The position numbers and the translations under genes were made by a program. Shown one piece after another: positions 52,284 to 61,281 of a stretch of 64,000 nucleotides of DNA. The first letter of the stretch is position 1. Each line of letters starts with the position of its first letter. The notes beneath the pieces are model-generated. The model was not told the origin of the DNA. It made no database searches and saw only the letters and a list, made by a program, of their open reading frames with translations. The stretch comes from Betaproteobacteria bacterium (GTDB taxonomy: Bacteria; Pseudomonadota; Gammaproteobacteria; Burkholderiales; Casimicrobiaceae): positions 247,210 through 311,209 of the forward strand of contig JADJWJ010000005.1 in the NCBI GenBank assembly GCA_016716425.1, given 5' to 3'.

Positions 52284-53756
52284 ATGGCACGCCGCCCGAA
52301 CGACCGCCCGGCCCGACCCCTCGGCAAGCGCCTGATTGCCAGCCTCCTGGCCGCGTCGTTGGTCACCACACCGATGGTCAGTCACACCGCCGACCTCAAC
52401 GCCGAGATGCAGGCGATGTTCAACGACCTGGGCGCGCTGGGCAACGTCACCACGCCGGGCGCGTTCCGCGGCCAGGCGATGAACCTCTACACCGGCGGCA
52501 GCCTGATGATGCGCGCCCCGGGCCGCAACTATCCGCTGGCCACCGTGCAGCTGCCCAGCCTGCGCGCCGGCTGCGGCGGCATCGACATCTACGGCGGCGC
52601 GTTCTCCTTCATCAACAAGCAGCAGTTCATCGCGCTGCTGCAGAACATCGGCGCCAACGCCGTGGGCTACGCCTTCAAGCTGGCGCTCCAGTCGATCTCG
52701 CCCGACATCGACAAGCTGCTCACCGAACTGCAGGACCAGATCAACAAGATCAACGCGATGAACATCAACTCCTGCGAGGCCGCGCAGGCGCTGGTGAACG
52801 GCGTGGTGGGCGAGTACGACAACTCGGTGATGAGCGGTTGCGCCAACATCTCCCAGTACCTCGGCAGCGTCTCCGACCGGGCCGAGGCCCGGCTCACCTG
52901 CGCCAGCAACGCGCCGGCCGTCGTGAAGACCGCCGCCAACAGCGCCGACCCCAACGTGCGCAACGCCACCTTCGTCAAGGGCAACGTCACCTGGCTCGCG
53001 CTGAACCAGGTGGGCGGCAGCATCAGCCAGCAGGAGAAGGAGCTGATCATGAGCGTGATCGGCACCGTGATCCTGTATCCGCCCGCCGACGACGGCAGCG
53101 GCGCCACGCCGCGCTACGCCGAGCCCACCATCGTGGGCCTGCGCGACCTGCTGCTCGGCCGCGGCGCCTCGGCCACGGAAGGCAACGTCGACATCGAGGT
53201 GTATGTCTGCGACGAGCCTGCCGAGTGCCTGAACCCGACGCGCGCCACCGTCTCGGCCAAGCCCTTCACGCGTCTGGTGTCGGAGCGGCTGCGTCGCATG
53301 TCGGACAACATCGCCACGCGCAGCCCGCAGGCGCCGGCCGACATCGGCTTCGTCAACAACACCACCGAGCCGGTCTACAAGATGCTGTCGGTGGCCAACG
53401 CCGTGCCGGGATCGAGCACCGCCGAGACGCTGATCGAGACCTACAAGGACGTGATCGCGCTCGACTACGCGGAGACCTTCCTCAACCGCGCCATCCGCCA
53501 GGCCATGAGCGCCCTGTCGCAGGCGCTCAAGCGCACCGGCATCGAGCAGCAGTACATCGACGCGATCCGAGAGAACGCCCAGGAAGCCCAGCGCCAACTC
53601 CTCACCGAGAAGCAGGCCGCCTACGCCAAGGTGCGCTCGGTCTCCTCGATGACCCAGGACCTGCAGACGCTCGAGCGCCAGCTCTGGAGCTCGATGCCCT
53701 CGTCGGTGAAGTCGATGCTCGACTTCAGCGCCAGCAGCGGCGCCCGCGGCTCCTGA
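52284..53756 (+). CDS. traH: TraH-type pilus assembly protein
   Basis: A 490-residue exported protein with a signal peptide of about 35 residues, then NAEMQAMFNDLGALGNVTTPGAFRGQ and RAGCGGIDIYGGAFSFIN, both hallmarks of TraH, and a long C-terminal helical region. Interacts with TraF and TrbB-like proteins in pilus extension. Confidence 0.92.
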   Translation: MARRPNDRPARPLGKRLIASLLAASLVTTPMVSHTADLNAEMQAMFNDLGALGNVTTPGAFRGQAMNLYTGGSLMMRAPGRNYPLATVQLPSLRAGCGGIDIYGGAFSFINKQQFIALLQNIGANAVGYAFKLALQSISPDIDKLLTELQDQINKINAMNINSCEAAQALVNGVVGEYDNSVMSGCANISQYLGSVSDRAEARLTCASNAPAVVKTAANSADPNVRNATFVKGNVTWLALNQVGGSISQQEKELIMSVIGTVILYPPADDGSGATPRYAEPTIVGLRDLLLGRGASATEGNVDIEVYVCDEPAECLNPTRATVSAKPFTRLVSERLRRMSDNIATRSPQAPADIGFVNNTTEPVYKMLSVANAVPGSSTAETLIETYKDVIALDYAETFLNRAIRQAMSALSQALKRTGIEQQYIDAIRENAQEAQRQLLTEKQAAYAKVRSVSSMTQDLQTLERQLWSSMPSSVKSMLDFSASSGARGS

Positions 53757-53783
53757 GTCCGGGCACGAGCCGCTCGCGCCCGC

Positions 53784-54388
53784 ATGTTCGAGATCTACGC
53801 CTACGGCAATGTCGACACCCTGACGGGGGTGTTCAACGCCATCGCCGCCATCATGGGCGGGGCCGACTACTTCGGCCTCATCAAGGCGATCGCCATCACC
53901 GGCGTGCTGGTGGCGGCGTTCGCCGGGCTCTTCACGCCGGGCAAGTTCCACGGCTGGGGCTGGCTGATGGGCTTCCTGCTCGTCTACTACGCGCTCTTCC
54001 TGCCCAAGTCGACCGTGGTGATCGTCGACAAGCTCGGCAGCCAGCCGCCGGTGGCCGTGGGCAACGTGCCGATCGGCGTGGCCTTCTTCGGGCACGCCAC
54101 CAGCAAGGTGGGCGACGTGATGACGCGATTCTTCGAGACCGCCTTCCAGGTCATCCCGGCCACCAACGCGCAGCTCCCGGCGAGCTCGCGTACCAGAAGA
54201 ACGGCGTCATGTTCGGCAACCGCCTGATCCAGGCCTCCCGCGCGGCGAACGTGTCCGACCCGCAGCTGCGCACCGACCTCATCGCCTTCGTTCACAACTG
54301 CACCGTCTACGACCTGCAGGACGGCACGATCGACCCCGCCGCATTCGCGCGCAGCACCGACATCTGGTCGCTGATGGGCACACCAAAC
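53784..54388 (+). pseudogene. traG: traG 5' part, frameshifted and truncated by insertion
   Basis: The first 130 codons match the N-terminus of TraG (MFEIYAYGNVDTLTGVFNAIAAIM, hydrophobic segments), required for pilus assembly. After NAQLP the frame is lost: the run CTCCCGG looks one C short, since the +1 frame resumes as GELAYQKNGVMFGNRL. The restored frame then runs on to GTPN and ends where the insertion begins. The 3' remainder lies at 61282-63579. So the gene has two lesions: an apparent 1-bp deletion and a 6.9-kb insertion. Confidence 0.85.
54378..54388. repeat. Left copy of 11-bp direct repeat flanking the insertion
   Basis: GCACACCAAAC at 54378-54388, identical to 61271-61281. It lies in the traG coding sequence and is either a target duplication or the att core of the inserted element. 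Confidence 0.85.
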
Positions 54389-54428
54389 GCCGCCATGCGG
54401 CAGAAAGAGATTGTTAAGCAATAGGTTA

Positions 54429-54442
54429 CGCGAAGTTGTTCC
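54429..54442 (+). repeat. Left 14-bp inverted repeat of the inserted element
   Basis: CGCGAAGTTGTTCC; the reverse complement is at 61258-61271, directly next to the right direct repeat. The left copy lies 40 bp inside the left direct repeat, so the pair is not symmetric with the ends and may be recombinase binding sites. Confidence 0.75.
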
Positions 54443-54463
54443 TCTACAAAGAGGAGCAAGTCA

Positions 54464-55720
54464 ATGCAAGCAAATGGCTATCTGCTACCAGCGAAAGAAG
54501 CCCCGAATCATCGTCCGGCCCGATCCGGTGATGGGCGCGGGAGTGGTGAAAAGGCAAAGCCGTCCAATCGGGTTCGGCTCAACGGCAATATCGTCCGGCG
54601 CAAACCGGGCAAGCGCATCCGGGAGTATTGGGACATCGACCTGCCGGGCTTTGGCCTGCGGGTAAATCCCGGCGGCAGGCGCACTTGGTTCGTCCTGTTT
54701 CGCCAGCGCGGTAAACTGCGGCGGGTTTCGCTCGGAACCTCTCGCGACACCCCACCCGCCACAGCCCGCCGCCTCGCGCGGGCGAAACTGGCAGAAGTGG
54801 CGCTCGATGGGCTGCCAACGCGCAAGAAGGCTCGCGCTGCTCAGAAGAGCGATGCGCCCTTGCTGCGGGACTACGCCGAACGCTTCTGGGCTGACTATTC
54901 GCGACACTGGAAACCATCGACCCGCAAGCGCAACGAGAGCGCGATCTTCAAGGAAATCCTCAGCGCGTTCGGCGATAGGCGGATTGACGACCTGGCGAAG
55001 GGTGACATCCTCTTCTGGCGTGACAGCTTTGTCGAGCGGCCCGGCGTGTTCAACCGCACCTTGCCGGTGTTCTCCGTGATGATGGGCTATGCCGAGCGCC
55101 TTGGGCTGCGTCCGCGCGGCTCAAACCCCTGCAAGGGCACGCCGCGTTACAAGCGCAAGCCGATGGAACGGTTTCTATCACCGCCCGAATATTCGCGGCT
55201 TGCCACGGCATTGCAGGACTATGAGGCGGAGCAACCGCTCTATGTCGCGGCGATCCGCCTGCTGATCTTCACAGGCGCGCGTTGCGGGGAGATTGAGCAA
55301 CTGCGCTGGGAATGGGTGCAGGAGCCGCGCCTGATGCTGCCCGACAGCAAGACCGGCGCGAAGATCGTCTATCTCAATCGACAGGCAATCGATGTGATTG
55401 CATCGCTCCCAGACCGAAAAGCAACCGGCCTGCTATTTCCCTCGTTCCGGAATCCCGACAAGCCGATCACGCTCGGCATCCATTGGTCGAAAATCCGGAA
55501 CCGCGCGGCCTTGCCGGATGTGCGCCTGCATGACCTGCGCCATAGCTTCGCCTCAGTCGCGATCCGCGACAACGTCTCGCTGATGGTGATCGGCAAGCTG
55601 CTGGGCCACGCCCTGGCAGAAACGACGACCCGATATGCTCACCTGTCCGACGAGATCGTCGCCGATGCCGCCGAGCGCGTATCCGGCTCCATCGCCCGTC
55701 TGATCGGAGTCGGGCAATGA
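54464..55720 (+). CDS. Tyrosine recombinase/integrase 1 of the inserted element
   Basis: A 418-residue phage-integrase-family recombinase. An N-terminal arm-binding domain (GKRIREYWDIDLPGFGLRVN), a SAM-like core-binding part (about 120-220) and the catalytic domain with Arg in TGARCGEIEQL, HDLRHSFAS, LGHALAETTTRYAHL giving R, H-x-x-R, H and the Tyr nucleophile. The ribosome site AGAGGAG precedes ATG 54464. Its stop overlaps the next integrase gene (ATGA). Confidence 0.9.
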   Translation: MQANGYLLPAKEAPNHRPARSGDGRGSGEKAKPSNRVRLNGNIVRRKPGKRIREYWDIDLPGFGLRVNPGGRRTWFVLFRQRGKLRRVSLGTSRDTPPATARRLARAKLAEVALDGLPTRKKARAAQKSDAPLLRDYAERFWADYSRHWKPSTRKRNESAIFKEILSAFGDRRIDDLAKGDILFWRDSFVERPGVFNRTLPVFSVMMGYAERLGLRPRGSNPCKGTPRYKRKPMERFLSPPEYSRLATALQDYEAEQPLYVAAIRLLIFTGARCGEIEQLRWEWVQEPRLMLPDSKTGAKIVYLNRQAIDVIASLPDRKATGLLFPSFRNPDKPITLGIHWSKIRNRAALPDVRLHDLRHSFASVAIRDNVSLMVIGKLLGHALAETTTRYAHLSDEIVADAAERVSGSIARLIGVGQ

Positions 55721-56958
55721 ACGCGCTGACCCTGCGGGGGATCGTCACCGAGGAGCTTGGCAGGCTCCGGCTACATGTTGTCGGTAAGTGCGGCGGCCTG
55801 GGCGAGCTGCGCAAGACGTGCTGGACGCGCGAGTTACCCGGCTTTGGCACTCGGCATTACGCCAGCGGCCGCAAGGTCTATATCGTCCAGGCGCGGATGG
55901 AAGGGCGCACCCGCACGGTGACGATCGGTAATGCCAAGGTGCTGAGCCGTGCCCAAGCGATGGATGTCGCCCGCCGCGTGCTGCTTCGCGCCCAGACCGG
56001 CGACAACCCGGCGGAGGAGCGCAAGCGGCTGCGCAAGGTTCCATCTTACCGGAACTTCCTCAAGACCTACTGGGAGCGCGTCTCGCCCAAGTGGAAACCG
56101 TCCACGCTCTACACCCACCGCTATTACAAACGGAAATATCTCGACCGGGCTTTCGATGGGCTGTTTCTCGATGAAATCGAGGAACGCCATGTGCAGGAAT
56201 GGTTCAACCGGATCACCAACACGGGCGGACCTGGCGCGGCCAATCGCTGTGGTGAAATCCTGCGCGCCATGTTCAACAAGGCGGAGCAATGGGGCGTGCG
56301 GCCCGAAGGTTCGAACCCCTGTCTCTACATCCGCAAGAATAAGGGGCGGAAGTGCGAGCGCTTCCTATCCGATCATGAATTCAAGCGCATCGGCGAAGTG
56401 CTCGACCGGCATGGCAAGGCTTTCCCGCTGCATTGCGCGGCGATCAGCCTGCTGATCCTGACCGGCTGCCGGAAGTCGGAGATCACCTGCCTTAAATGGA
56501 GCGAAGTGCGAGGACGGCGCTTGCTGCTGACTGACAGCAAGACCGGCCCGCGCACGGTCTGGTTGGCTGAAGCCGCCGCGACGATACTCCACGCCCTGCC
56601 ACGCCGGGAGAAGCAACGCTATGTGTTCTGGAACCCAGCCACCCAGCGACCGATCACGGATATCGGCAATCTGTGGAGCAAGCTGCGCGACGAAGCAGGC
56701 CTACCCGGCGTGCGCATTCACGATCTGCGGCACAGCTTTGCCAGCCACGCTGCTGCCCATTCGGAAACCCTGCCGATGATTGGCAAGCTGCTTGGCCATG
56801 CCGATGTGCGGACGACCACCCGATATGCCCACCTTGACGATGGGCATGTCATCGAGGCAGCGCAGCGGATCGGCGACCAGATCGAGCAAAACATGAGCGG
56901 CTCATATTCATTGAGCCGTAACACTAAGTATGATAGTGGACCGTTGCTGCATGACTGA
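55717..56958 (+). CDS. Tyrosine recombinase/integrase 2 of the inserted element
   Basis: A 413-residue recombinase homologous in layout to the preceding one: N-terminal arm domain, core-binding domain, and catalytic residues in TGCRKSEITCL, HDLRHSFASHA and LGHADVRTTTRYAHL with the Tyr nucleophile. Two complete integrases in tandem, translationally coupled, suggests that both are required, as in recombinase-in-tandem elements. Confidence 0.9.
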   Translation: MNALTLRGIVTEELGRLRLHVVGKCGGLGELRKTCWTRELPGFGTRHYASGRKVYIVQARMEGRTRTVTIGNAKVLSRAQAMDVARRVLLRAQTGDNPAEERKRLRKVPSYRNFLKTYWERVSPKWKPSTLYTHRYYKRKYLDRAFDGLFLDEIEERHVQEWFNRITNTGGPGAANRCGEILRAMFNKAEQWGVRPEGSNPCLYIRKNKGRKCERFLSDHEFKRIGEVLDRHGKAFPLHCAAISLLILTGCRKSEITCLKWSEVRGRRLLLTDSKTGPRTVWLAEAAATILHALPRREKQRYVFWNPATQRPITDIGNLWSKLRDEAGLPGVRIHDLRHSFASHAAAHSETLPMIGKLLGHADVRTTTRYAHLDDGHVIEAAQRIGDQIEQNMSGSYSLSRNTKYDSGPLLHD

Positions 56959-57349
56959 GAACCCGCGCATCTGCATCTACGCCAACCGCTGGTTTGCCAA
57001 GTTCGCGGCAAAGGAAAAGATCAGCGATGCGACGCTTGCTGATGCCGTTCATCGGGTCGAATCCGGCCTGATCGATGCCGATCTTGGCAGCGGCCTTATC
57101 AAGCAGCGTATCGCGCGCCAGGGTGGAGGCAAGTCGGGCGGTTATCGCTCGATCCTGATCTTCCGCTCGGGCGAGCGGGCCATATTCGTGTTTGCCTTCG
57201 CCAAGAGCGACAAGGCGAACCTGAGTGCGGCGGAGCTGAAGGTCTATCGCAAGGCTGCCAGCATCATGCTGGAGCTGGGCGATGACCAGATCGAAACGGA
57301 AGTTGAAGCAGGCCGATTGGTCGAGGTGAAAGACGATGAGCAAGGCTAA
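56951..57349 (+). CDS. RelE/HigB-type toxin
   Basis: A 132-residue protein of the HigB-like RelE family (PF06296-like pattern: FAKFAAKEKISDATLADAVHRVESGLIDADLGSGLIKQRIARQGGGKSGGYRSILIFRSGERAIFVFAFAKSD in outline). RelE toxins cleave mRNA at the ribosome. Start ATG at 56951 overlaps the integrase end; an earlier ATG at 56930 is possible. The antitoxin gene overlaps it by 14 bp. Confidence 0.82.
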   Translation: MTENPRICIYANRWFAKFAAKEKISDATLADAVHRVESGLIDADLGSGLIKQRIARQGGGKSGGYRSILIFRSGERAIFVFAFAKSDKANLSAAELKVYRKAASIMLELGDDQIETEVEAGRLVEVKDDEQG

Positions 57350-57665
57350 GGCAAAGACCTACAAGAGCGAGGCGATGGCCGCCGTTCACGAAATGATGGA
57401 AGGCCTTCACGATGCGGGCAGCATCGACAAGCGCACCATGCGCGAGTTCGATGAAGCCTGCCTTGCGCCCGCGCCCGTTCTTTCGCCCGACGAGATCAAG
57501 GCTATCCGCGAAGCGGAGCATGTCTCGCAGCCGGTCTTCGCGCGTTATCTCAACGTGTCGAAGAACCTTGTGTCAGACTGGGAGCGCGGCGCGAAGAAGC
57601 CGGGAGGTCCGGCGCTGCGGCTCCTGTCCATAATCCAGCGCAACGGGTTGGAGGCGGTGGCTTAA
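57336..57665 (+). CDS. HigA-type antitoxin with HTH domain
   Basis: A 109-residue protein with a C-terminal Cro/CI helix-turn-helix (IKAIREAEHVSQPVFARYLNVSKNLVSDWERG). Toxin first, antitoxin second is the HigBA order. It probably stabilises the element and represses its own promoter. Confidence 0.85.
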   Translation: MSKAKAKTYKSEAMAAVHEMMEGLHDAGSIDKRTMREFDEACLAPAPVLSPDEIKAIREAEHVSQPVFARYLNVSKNLVSDWERGAKKPGGPALRLLSIIQRNGLEAVA

Positions 57666-57993
57666 TTTGGTTGCGCAATATGAGCAAGGAGCTGTTGGCT
57701 CTGATCTGATGGTCGAAATCGGCGAACAACGCATCGAGGGCGTCCGCCTGGCTCAGCCGTTCGCGGGAAAAGCGGACAGTGTTCGCGTCTCGCGTCGGCG
57801 CGCGAAGCTTGAAGCCCAGAAAACGCGCCCGGCTCAGCCAGGTGCATCCCTGCTCCCTTTAGGCGCGAGTGAATCAAATCAGACCCGAATTTGCGACGGG
57901 TTATCTGAAGCGTTCTGAAACGAAACTTGACTATGGCTGCGATTGTCCGCACTATTTGTTCCACATGTTCTTGCGAAGCCAAGGGGCAGAAAC
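57666..57993. other. Gap between antitoxin and autotransporter, no supported gene
   Basis: About 330 bp with no recognised coding motif. Short frames on both strands have no family resemblance. A ribosome site AAGGGGC precedes the autotransporter ATG at 57994. Confidence 0.5.
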
Positions 57994-60447
57994 ATGGCTG
58001 GACGTCAAGAAGATCAACGCGGTAGGTCAGTTCATGGCCGGTCGGGCGGCTGGCGCGGCATACCGAAAGGCGCTCGGATGTTGGCCAGCGCGCTGCTGGC
58101 GGGAAGCGCGCTGGCGGGACCGCAGACAGCGAATGCCAAGCCATCAATTCTGCTGGTGGATGATATCCAGCGGGAACAAGCGGAATTTCTTGCGATTTCT
58201 TCCATTTTCGGAACGGGGCAAGAAGGCGAAGATGGCTGGATATATCCAGATACGTATTTTACATATGATGAAATACTCCAGACGTATGTAGAACGGACTG
58301 ATTTACGTTTTCAGCCACGCGGCGGGGATGATCCCCTAATTGCGAGGGTCTCGCCTCTTGGCGCGAGTGCGACGAGTGCGGTTCGTAGCTACGGTGTTGC
58401 AGTCACCGAGAATGATTATTTCGTAGTTGGCGCTTCCGACGACGCCGACATACCGTTCCATGCATTTCGCTGGACGTTGAGCGGCGGGACGGTCGATCTG
58501 GGCACCCTGGGCGGGGCGAACGCGCAATCGATCGCCTATGGCGTAAGCGCCGATGGCGTGGTGGTCGTCGGGGAATCGACGCTCGGCCCGCTGACCGGCA
58601 GCTCGATTACCACACACGCCTTCCGTGTCGGGGCAGACGACGTGATGCGCGATCTCGGCACGTTGGCCGGACCTGACGGCAATTCGACCGCCTGGGGCGT
58701 AAGCGCGGACGGTAGCGTCGTCGTCGGCACGACGTCGCGGACCGGCGGCCCAGACCATGCTTTCCGCTGGGTGCAAACGCCGGGAATCAACGACGGGGTG
58801 ATGAGCGATATCGGGGCGCTCGATGGCAAGTCACAGGCGACCGCAGTCTCCGCCGATGGCTTCACGGTCGTCGGCGGCGCGACTCTCAACCTGCAGCTTC
58901 CTAACGGCAATGGTGGAACGACATCCACCAGCCGATTGCGTCCATTCCGCTGGACCGAGGCGACCGGGCTTGAAGAACTGCTAATGCCTGACGGCTTCAT
59001 CGCCGGCACAGCCACGAGCGTGAGCGGCAACGGCGCCATCGTGGTCGGCTATATGGACCCCGACTTTGCCGACGCGCGCACGTTCAAGGACTTCGGCTTC
59101 AGCGAGAAATCGCGCGCTTTCCGCTGGACGCTCGCGACCGGAACCGCCGACATCAATACGCTGCTGCTGGATGCCGGAGTAGACATGACGGGCGTCGTGC
59201 TCAATGCCGCGACGGCGATCTCGCCCGACGGCGAACTGATCGCGACGGTGGGCCGGCTGCCGGATACGCCCGAGGGCGAGACAGAAGGCATCCTGATCCG
59301 ATATCTCGACGCGGCGGTTGTCACGCCAACACCGACTCCAACTCCCACGCCCACGCCCACGCCCACGCCCACACCTACGCCAACACCGACTCCAACTCCC
59401 ACGCCTACGCCAACACCGACTCCAACTCCCACGCCTACGCCCACACCTACCCCTACGCCCACACCTACCCCTACGCCCACACCTACCCCTACCCCTACCC
59501 CTACCCCTACCCCTACCCCTACCCCTACACCATCGCCCACGATGGGCCTCACCAGCGAGCGGGAAGTCCAGCAATCGATTGACCAGCTTGATGCGTCGCG
59601 ACGCGACATCATGGCAAATCTGCACGGATTTGCTGCGCCCCTGCTCGGCGACAACGAGCGAATCGACGCACCGTCGGAAGTTGGTGTCTATGCTAGCGCG
59701 GGATCCGGCGCCGCCGGCTCCTGGGGACGTGCCCAGTTCGGTGCAGGACTGACACTTCTTGCGGGAATTGCATATGGCGAACAGGGCAAAGCGAGTTCCC
59801 GCCTGAGCGATGCGATCTTGATCGCCGCAGCGTTGCGCGGCACCGCCAGCCTTTCCGAGCGAATGCGGTTGTTCGGGCAGCTCGGCGGCGTATGGTCACC
59901 AAGCGGCGACTATCGCTTCACACGCACGTACGCCAATGGCGCCGGCACGGCGACAGGCACCGGGCGAAGTACGGGCGAGCAGAGCTATGTCTTCGCGAGA
60001 GCCGGGCTGGCATTTGAATTGCCCAATGCCGACGAACTGGCACTCTCCGCCGAATACGGTCGCCAGCGATTGAAGACGAAGGGCTACGCTGAGACATTGA
60101 GCGCGACCAATCCCTTCGAGGCGCAATTCGGCAAGACACGCGAGCGCTTCGACATCGTCAAGGCGCGGGTGCAGTATTCGCATGCCTTTTCTGACAAACT
60201 GGACATGACTGCGACTGCCACACTGGCACGCAGCGTGAACGACCAAAGCAGCCTTGCGCCGATAGTTGCGGGTTTCGGCATCGTCACACCTGTCCAAAAC
60301 AATTACACTTGGGGTGAATTCGGTCTGCGCGTAGGCTGGAAGCTAAGCGACCGATTGCGCCTCGATGCCTTCACGAATGCTGTGGTCGGACCCCAGGAAA
60401 TTTCGGACCAGGCCCATTTCGGCGCTGCCCTGAAGCTACTGTTCTAG
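57994..60447 (+). CDS. HAF-repeat autotransporter
   Basis: An 817-residue protein. An extended signal (about 48 residues), then a passenger with HAF-type extracellular repeats (VAVTENDYFVVGAS, GVSADGVVVVGES, GVSADGSVVVGTT, AVSADGFTVVGG) about residues 110-330, a Thr-Pro linker of 35 dipeptides (DNA at 59323-59532), and a C-terminal autotransporter beta-barrel of about 260 residues ending in Phe. The barrel would insert into the outer membrane and expose the passenger. It is the only surface protein of the inserted element. Confidence 0.85.
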   Translation: MAGRQEDQRGRSVHGRSGGWRGIPKGARMLASALLAGSALAGPQTANAKPSILLVDDIQREQAEFLAISSIFGTGQEGEDGWIYPDTYFTYDEILQTYVERTDLRFQPRGGDDPLIARVSPLGASATSAVRSYGVAVTENDYFVVGASDDADIPFHAFRWTLSGGTVDLGTLGGANAQSIAYGVSADGVVVVGESTLGPLTGSSITTHAFRVGADDVMRDLGTLAGPDGNSTAWGVSADGSVVVGTTSRTGGPDHAFRWVQTPGINDGVMSDIGALDGKSQATAVSADGFTVVGGATLNLQLPNGNGGTTSTSRLRPFRWTEATGLEELLMPDGFIAGTATSVSGNGAIVVGYMDPDFADARTFKDFGFSEKSRAFRWTLATGTADINTLLLDAGVDMTGVVLNAATAISPDGELIATVGRLPDTPEGETEGILIRYLDAAVVTPTPTPTPTPTPTPTPTPTPTPTPTPTPTPTPTPTPTPTPTPTPTPTPTPTPTPTPTPTPTPTPTPTPTPSPTMGLTSEREVQQSIDQLDASRRDIMANLHGFAAPLLGDNERIDAPSEVGVYASAGSGAAGSWGRAQFGAGLTLLAGIAYGEQGKASSRLSDAILIAAALRGTASLSERMRLFGQLGGVWSPSGDYRFTRTYANGAGTATGTGRSTGEQSYVFARAGLAFELPNADELALSAEYGRQRLKTKGYAETLSATNPFEAQFGKTRERFDIVKARVQYSHAFSDKLDMTATATLARSVNDQSSLAPIVAGFGIVTPVQNNYTWGEFGLRVGWKLSDRLRLDAFTNAVVGPQEISDQAHFGAALKLLF
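59323..59532 (+). repeat. Thr-Pro repeat region (35 dipeptides)
   Basis: 210 bp of hexamer-type repeats (ACN-CCN), with longer internal units such as ACACCGACTCCAACTCC and CCCACACCTACCCCTACG repeated in tandem. Because the unit is 6 bp, slippage changes linker length without frameshift. Confidence 0.9.
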
Positions 60448-60759
60448 CGTTTTGCTAGGCATGGAAGTTGCGCGGCGTTGATTGCGGTTCTGCAGTCACC
60501 TGCTTTAGAGGGTGCCTCCAATATGGAAGCAATTATGCGGATCAGGATTGCCGAGGACCGCATTCCTGTCTGTGATCGGCTAGCCGCTTTTCCATCGCGC
60601 GGCGCATTGCATATCTAGTTGGTACAACGGTAGGATTGATTGCTTTCCGACAGCCGAACTGACCAATAAATTGGCTGCAATGTTGTCAGGGCCGAACTCA
60701 CGAGCGCGGACGCTAGCAATGGCGCGAGTTTCTGATGTTGCGGAGGCCACGCCGACAGC

Positions 60760-61065
60760 GCCCAGCTTCGCGTTTGAAGCCGACAGGACTGCGGTAACCC
60801 AGGAAAGAGTGACTTCGGGTTTTAGAAACATCCGACGTAATCAAACACGTGACGCCATTGTCGGCTATCAGCCACCGGAACTTCTCCTTGGTATACTGGC
60901 TGTCTTGGTCTGAATGGTGCGGCACAGCATCGGGTTGCCACGGCGCCAAACCGCCATAATCACCGCATCGGTGACTAAATGAGCTCTCATAGCGGCGCTC
61001 ACCGACCAGCCGACCACACTGCGCGAGAACAGGTCGATTACGACGGCATCGTATCCAGTTCAGCC
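60760..61065 (-). pseudogene. IS3-family transposase (OrfB) remnant
   Basis: On the minus strand, pieces of the rve catalytic core survive: VVIDLFSRSVVGWSVSAAM and, after a frameshift, PDAVPHHSDQDSQYTKEKFRWLIADNGVTC, and finally FLGYRSPVGFK. About 50 residues between the last two pieces are deleted, including the DDE Glu region. It is an inactive scar, and shows the right part of the element was assembled from or invaded by an IS3 element. Surrounding 60448-60759 and 61066-61257 hold nothing recognised. Confidence 0.75.
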
Positions 61066-61257
61066 TGATTGAGTGGTCTCTCGAGGTTTGCGATTCGGAG
61101 CTGGCCATCTGCTACAAAAAGCGTCCTTTCCATATTCGATGCGATCAATCACCCCCTATCCATCAAACGCCGGATAGGCTAAAAATTTCGCGTGAAACCA
61201 AGGCCTTTGCCATCGGAAATCGGGCGGGGAAGTGGTCGATCACAACGGTCCAAATAG

Positions 61258-61271
61258 GGAACAACTTCGCG
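61258..61271 (-). repeat. Right 14-bp inverted repeat of the inserted element
   Basis: GGAACAACTTCGCG on the plus strand; its complement is identical to 54429-54442. It abuts the right copy of the 11-bp direct repeat (61271-61281). Confidence 0.75.
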
Positions 61272-61281
61272 CACACCAAAC

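Larger units (their letters stand above)
54389..61281. mobile_element. 6.9-kb two-recombinase element inserted in traG
   Basis: Everything between the direct repeats: two overlapping tyrosine recombinase genes at the left, a toxin-antitoxin pair, a HAF-repeat autotransporter, an IS3 remnant. Deleting it joins traG codons so that GTPN is followed in frame by PARFTTYG. Inverted repeats of 14 bp (CGCGAAGTTGTTCC) occur at 54429-54442 and, complemented, at 61258-61271. Codon use and the genes suggest an alphaproteobacterial (Sphingomonad-like) source, which is an impression, not a computation. Confidence 0.8.

Noticed and set aside
57666..57993. Small frames before the autotransporter, and one on the minus strand ending at 57662
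   Set aside because: No family resemblance, and the minus-strand frame overlaps the antitoxin and autotransporter starts.
59323..59532. Regular repeats taken as a possible CRISPR array
   Set aside because: Units are 6 bp, contiguous, and in frame as Thr-Pro codons; no spacers and no cas genes.
60713..61108. Single minus-strand frame that contains the IS3 pieces
   Set aside because: Only the middle and end match a transposase; the start of the frame is the shifted reading of the conserved IDLFSRS segment. It is a remnant, not a gene.
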